Notes under the pieces: model-generated
The model's input: the letters and a program-made list of their open reading frames with translations, nothing else
What the model was told of the DNA's origin: nothing
The model's database searches: none
Translations under genes and position numbers: made by a program
Assembly: GCA_017451975.1 (NCBI GenBank)
Contig: JAFTNI010000236.1
Coordinates: 1 to 16,457, forward strand
Length of the DNA: 16,457 bases
Reading direction: 5' to 3'
Source: Clostridia bacterium
GTDB taxonomy: Bacteria > Bacillota > Clostridia > Oscillospirales > CAG-272
Part shown: positions 14,622 through 16,457 of the stretch, piece by piece
Layout of the letters: every line of letters starts with the position of its first letter
Numbering within the stretch: position 1 is the first letter of the stretch

Positions 14622-14660
14622 CGGTTCACCTATTATGATAATCTGTGAACTGTTTTTTCT
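14622..14660 (+). terminator. Intrinsic terminator formed by the right inverted site
   Basis: CGGTTCAC (14622-14629) pairs with GTGAACTG (14645-14652), one G-T pair included, followed by TTTTTTCT. The inner bases ATTAT/ATAAT extend the stem. It starts only a few bases after the expected start site of the consensus promoter. Confidence 0.8.
14623..14650 (+). repeat. Right inverted recombinase-type site
   Basis: Begins GGTTCACCTATTATGATA. 11-bp arms GTTCACCTATT and AATCTGTGAAC (9 of 11 complementary) flank ATGAT, the same centre as the left site but in opposite orientation. It doubles as the terminator stem for the outward promoter. Confidence 0.65.
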
Positions 14661-14783
14661 TTATTTTTGGTAAAAAATTCTTCCCTGCGCGCCCATGAGG
14701 GCGCTCTGCTTGAGAATGACAGCGGCGTGACGGAACGAAGGCTCTCGCGCGGTAAACAAGCCCCAGCGTAATTTCCCATGCTA
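14661..14783. other. Noncoding stretch with a degraded interspersed repeat
   Basis: No credible gene. A GCGCCC-ATGA-GGGCGC hairpin (about 14689-14704) is followed by CTTGAGAATGACAGCGGCG, resembling the CTCAAGATGACCGCGG end of the repeat at 9928-9992. The rest holds nothing I can identify. Confidence 0.35.
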
Positions 14784-14813
14784 CAAAAAAACGGCTCGTT
14801 TGAGCCGTTTTTG
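14784..14813 (-). terminator. Intrinsic terminator after the fucosidase gene
   Basis: Arms ACGGCTC (14791-14797) and GAGCCGT (14802-14808) around GTTT, flanked by A7 and T5. On the minus strand seven T residues follow, just after the TGA of the fucosidase gene; it could also work on the plus strand. Confidence 0.9.
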
Positions 14814-14816
14814 TTT

Positions 14817-16124
14817 TCACCACTTATGGTTCCCTTCCGAAAAGTCCGTGCCGCCCGTTATTTGCGGGTAATAGCTTCTGAAAACGTGGCGCGGAGGCGC
14901 GTCAAATTCCATTTTCAGCACGGTAACGCCGAGAATTTTATCAGGCACTTCCGTGGGCAAGCCGTGAAGAATAATTCTGTGACCATCGTGCGTAAAATCT
15001 ATCTCCTCACCCGTGGCAAGGTAGGAAACGCGCGCGGGCGCATCCATATACCCGCCGAAACGAAGCTCGCCGTTTTTCGGCCACACCCAGTTCCAGAGAT
15101 AGAGCGTTTTTCCGCCATCGTCGCCCGAAACCGCCGTGAGCGTGTTCGCGCTGTACACAGGGCCTGTACGGAACTTTTTGCCGTATGCCGCCGCACCGTT
15201 TACGGCAAGCCACTTGCCCACCGCCTCCATACGCTCACGCGTTGCGGGCGTAACACTGCCGTCGGGCGCGGGGCTGATATTGAGCAAGAGGTTTCCTCCG
15301 CCGCAGGTACACATGTGCATATCGCGCAAAATTTGCTTTGCAGAAATCATAAACGGCAAGCTCTGCTCCTCGTCCACGTACCCCCATCCGAGGCGCGTCA
15401 GAGTCATGCAAGCCTCCCAGTCGCGCTCACTTGCACGTATAGCTTGCTCGGGCGTATCGAAATCTTCGGGAAGTCCGCTTCTGTTGTTTATGATAATATG
15501 CGGTTGGAGAGCACGAAGGCGTGCGTTTCTGTTTATGCTGTCCCAATCCTCTGCGCCGTGCAGGGGGCAGGAAACGTCGTACCAAAGAATATCTATTTTT
15601 CCGTAATTCGTAAGAAGCTCTGTATTGAGCGACTCGATATAATCGAGAAAGCTCTCGCGCGAAGCTCTGTCATAAGCGCATCGCCAGCCGTCCTCGCGGT
15701 GCCAATCCATAAGCGAGGTATAGAAGCCTATCTTAAGCCCAAATTCGCGGCAAGCATCGCAAAATTCGCGCACAAGGTCGCGCCCGCAGGCGTTCATAGA
15801 GTTGTAGGGGTTCACCTTGGAATCCCAAAGCGAAAAGTCCTCGTGGTGGCGAGTGGTAAGCACAACGTATTTCGCTCCCGCTTTTTTCGCAAGCTCGCAC
15901 CATTCGCGCGCGCAGCCCTCTTTCGGTGCAAATTTACCCGCGAGCTTTTCATATTCCGCTACGGTGTAGTTTTCATTCGCCTGCGACCATTCGCCCGTAC
16001 CGAGCGCGGAGTAAAGCCCGTAATGTATAAATATGCCAAAGCGCGCCTCGCGGAACCAGCTCATTCGCTCGTCGCGCGTTTCCGCCGTCATTTTTTCGTA
16101 TTCATATCTGCTTATGTAAGACAT
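14817..16124 (-). CDS. Alpha-L-fucosidase, glycoside hydrolase family 29
   Basis: A retaining exo-glycosidase releasing L-fucose from glycan ends, such as host mucin or milk oligosaccharides. The 435-residue protein shows the GH29 marks: WFREARFGIFIHYGLYS (23-39), YVVLTTRHHEDFSLWDS (86-102), FYTSLMDWH (134-142), the nucleophile Asp183 in DILWYDVS, and a C-terminal beta domain from about 330. There is no signal peptide, so it probably acts in the cytoplasm on imported oligosaccharides. The ATG at 16124 follows AAGGAG. Its own promoter (16169-16197) and terminator make it a single-gene unit; no sugar transporter or fucose catabolic gene is in the window. The acid/base residue is variable in GH29 and not assigned here. 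Confidence 0.95.
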   Translation of the reverse strand: MSYISRYEYEKMTAETRDERMSWFREARFGIFIHYGLYSALGTGEWSQANENYTVAEYEKLAGKFAPKEGCAREWCELAKKAGAKYVVLTTRHHEDFSLWDSKVNPYNSMNACGRDLVREFCDACREFGLKIGFYTSLMDWHREDGWRCAYDRASRESFLDYIESLNTELLTNYGKIDILWYDVSCPLHGAEDWDSINRNARLRALQPHIIINNRSGLPEDFDTPEQAIRASERDWEACMTLTRLGWGYVDEEQSLPFMISAKQILRDMHMCTCGGGNLLLNISPAPDGSVTPATRERMEAVGKWLAVNGAAAYGKKFRTGPVYSANTLTAVSGDDGGKTLYLWNWVWPKNGELRFGGYMDAPARVSYLATGEEIDFTHDGHRIILHGLPTEVPDKILGVTVLKMEFDAPPRHVFRSYYPQITGGTDFSEGNHKW

Positions 16125-16168
16125 AGTGATGCTCCTTATTTTTTGCCGTTCGGCATACTTCTATCCAT

Positions 16169-16197
16169 ATTTTACAACAGCAGCGAAAAAAATTCAA
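16169..16197 (-). promoter_or_regulatory. Sigma-A promoter for the fucosidase gene
   Basis: Minus strand: TTGAAT (16197-16192), 17-nt spacer, TAAAAT (16174-16169). A small TGCC-GAAC-GGCA stem lies in the leader. No clear operator is seen. Confidence 0.65.
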
Positions 16198-16208
16198 CAT
16201 ATTCAAGC

Positions 16209-16238
16209 AAAAATGCACCTTTTTCAAAGTGCATTTTC
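16209..16238 (-). terminator. Intrinsic terminator after the 16243-16455 gene
   Basis: Arms ATGCAC (16213-16218) and GTGCAT (16229-16234) with flanking A/T pairing around a loop of about 10 nt. On the minus strand a TTTTT run follows, 5 nt after the upstream gene's stop codon. Confidence 0.75.
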
Positions 16239-16242
16239 ATTG

Positions 16243-16455
16243 TCATTTCATGTCGCCAAAGGGTCTTTCATCGCGCGCCATTTCTTCCTCGCGCTTTTTG
16301 CGCTCTTCTTCCTCGCGGCGCGCGGCTTCTTCGTTGGCGCGGCGCTGAGCCTCGTTTTCGTCGTGGCTCTTGCGGCGCTTCTGCTCAACTATGAAATCGA
16401 GCTCTTCCATCGTCGTGCCGTCCTGCATAGCCTTCGTAAACTCTTCATCGTCCAT
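16243..16455 (-). CDS. Charged coiled-coil protein, C-terminal part or short complete gene
   Basis: 70 codons from ATG 16455 to TGA 16243. From about residue 24 the sequence is almost wholly Glu, Arg, Lys and Ala in a helical pattern (RRANEEAARREEEERKKREE), ending ARDERPFGDMK. The window stops 2 nt before the ATG, so a ribosome binding site cannot be checked and the frame may well continue upstream; the start of MDDEEFTKAMQDGTTMEELD could be internal. Family not recognised; a cytoplasmic alpha-helical tail is all that can be said. A terminator follows, so it is the last gene of its transcript. Confidence 0.6.
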   Translation of the reverse strand: MDDEEFTKAMQDGTTMEELDFIVEQKRRKSHDENEAQRRANEEAARREEEERKKREEEMARDERPFGDMK

Positions 16456-16457
16456 AA

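Larger units (their letters stand above)
14467..14650. other. Putative invertible promoter segment (phase switch, OFF orientation)
   Basis: Two recombinase-type sites in opposite orientation (14467-14493, 14624-14650) enclose about 130 bp with a perfect outward promoter (14584-14612). In the sequenced state the promoter points away from the prepilin gene and into a terminator. Inversion about the site centres would put its -10 at about 14505-14510 on the minus strand, giving a leader of about 120 nt to the prepilin ATG at 14379 with no terminator in the way. A tyrosine recombinase gene lies on the other side of the prepilin gene. Direct evidence is the sequence layout; inversion is inferred. 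Confidence 0.65.

Noticed and set aside
14467..14650. The 184-bp segment as a MITE or small insertion element
   Set aside because: The inverted repeats are themselves arm-centre-arm sites, no target duplication flanks them, and the content is a promoter; an invertible segment explains it better.
14626..14823. 65-codon minus-strand frame between the fucosidase and prepilin genes
   Set aside because: It crosses a terminator and an interspersed repeat; translations with RCHSQAERP are typical of such noncoding repeats.
14778..16394. Long plus-strand open frame of 538 codons
   Set aside because: It is antisense to the clear GH29 fucosidase gene, starts inside a terminator and has no recognisable domain; it stays open because of the codon bias of the real gene.
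1..16457. CRISPR arrays, rRNA, tRNA, tmRNA or SRP RNA
   Set aside because: Gaps between genes were read on both strands; no regularly spaced direct repeats or cloverleaf-like sequences were found.

Overview
The window looks like a chromosomal segment of an anaerobic, probably spore-forming Bacillota of the class Clostridia. The supporting signs are a PdaA-type muramic-lactam deacetylase, a CwlD-type cortex amidase, a lepB-rbgA pair, strong AAGGAG-type ribosome binding sites, consensus sigma-A promoters, heavy use of ATA isoleucine codons, and a class III prepilin leader of the kind common in uncultured gut Clostridia. Taxonomy below class cannot be settled from the sequence alone.

Left part (1-6221, all minus strand): trmL, then secA, two related polytopic membrane proteins of unknown function, lepB (signal peptidase I) and the N-terminus of rbgA/ylqF. 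The last four are tightly spaced and form a secretion/ribosome-assembly operon. The visible part of RbgA has lost the usual G4 NKxD box.

Middle (6434-11829): a plus-strand pair of polysaccharide deacetylases (pdaA-like and a canonical NodB-fold enzyme) ends in a bidirectional terminator. It converges on a small phage-type (XhlA-like) coiled-coil/membrane gene that keeps a strong promoter and a 12-residue overlapping leader ORF but carries an in-frame TAA. Next come radA, a cluster of short hairpin repeats around a small membrane ORF with no good start, cwlD, and an unknown membrane protein with an acidic tail.

Right part (11867-16457): a XerC/D-family tyrosine recombinase converges on an AT-richer gene encoding a prepilin fused to a beta-helix-like passenger. 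Upstream of the prepilin gene lies the most striking structure in the window. Two 27-bp recombinase-type sites in opposite orientation (14467-14493 and 14624-14650) share the centre ATGAT and have 11-bp arms. They bracket about 130 bp that holds a perfect TTGACA-17-TATAAT promoter. As sequenced, this promoter points away from the prepilin gene and runs straight into an intrinsic terminator formed by the right-hand site. Inversion would point it at the prepilin gene. I read this as an invertible-promoter (phase-variation) switch captured OFF, possibly served by the neighbouring recombinase. A cytoplasmic GH29 alpha-L-fucosidase gene and the 3' end of a charged coiled-coil gene complete the window.

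No rRNA, tRNA, CRISPR array, known riboswitch or insertion sequence was recognised.
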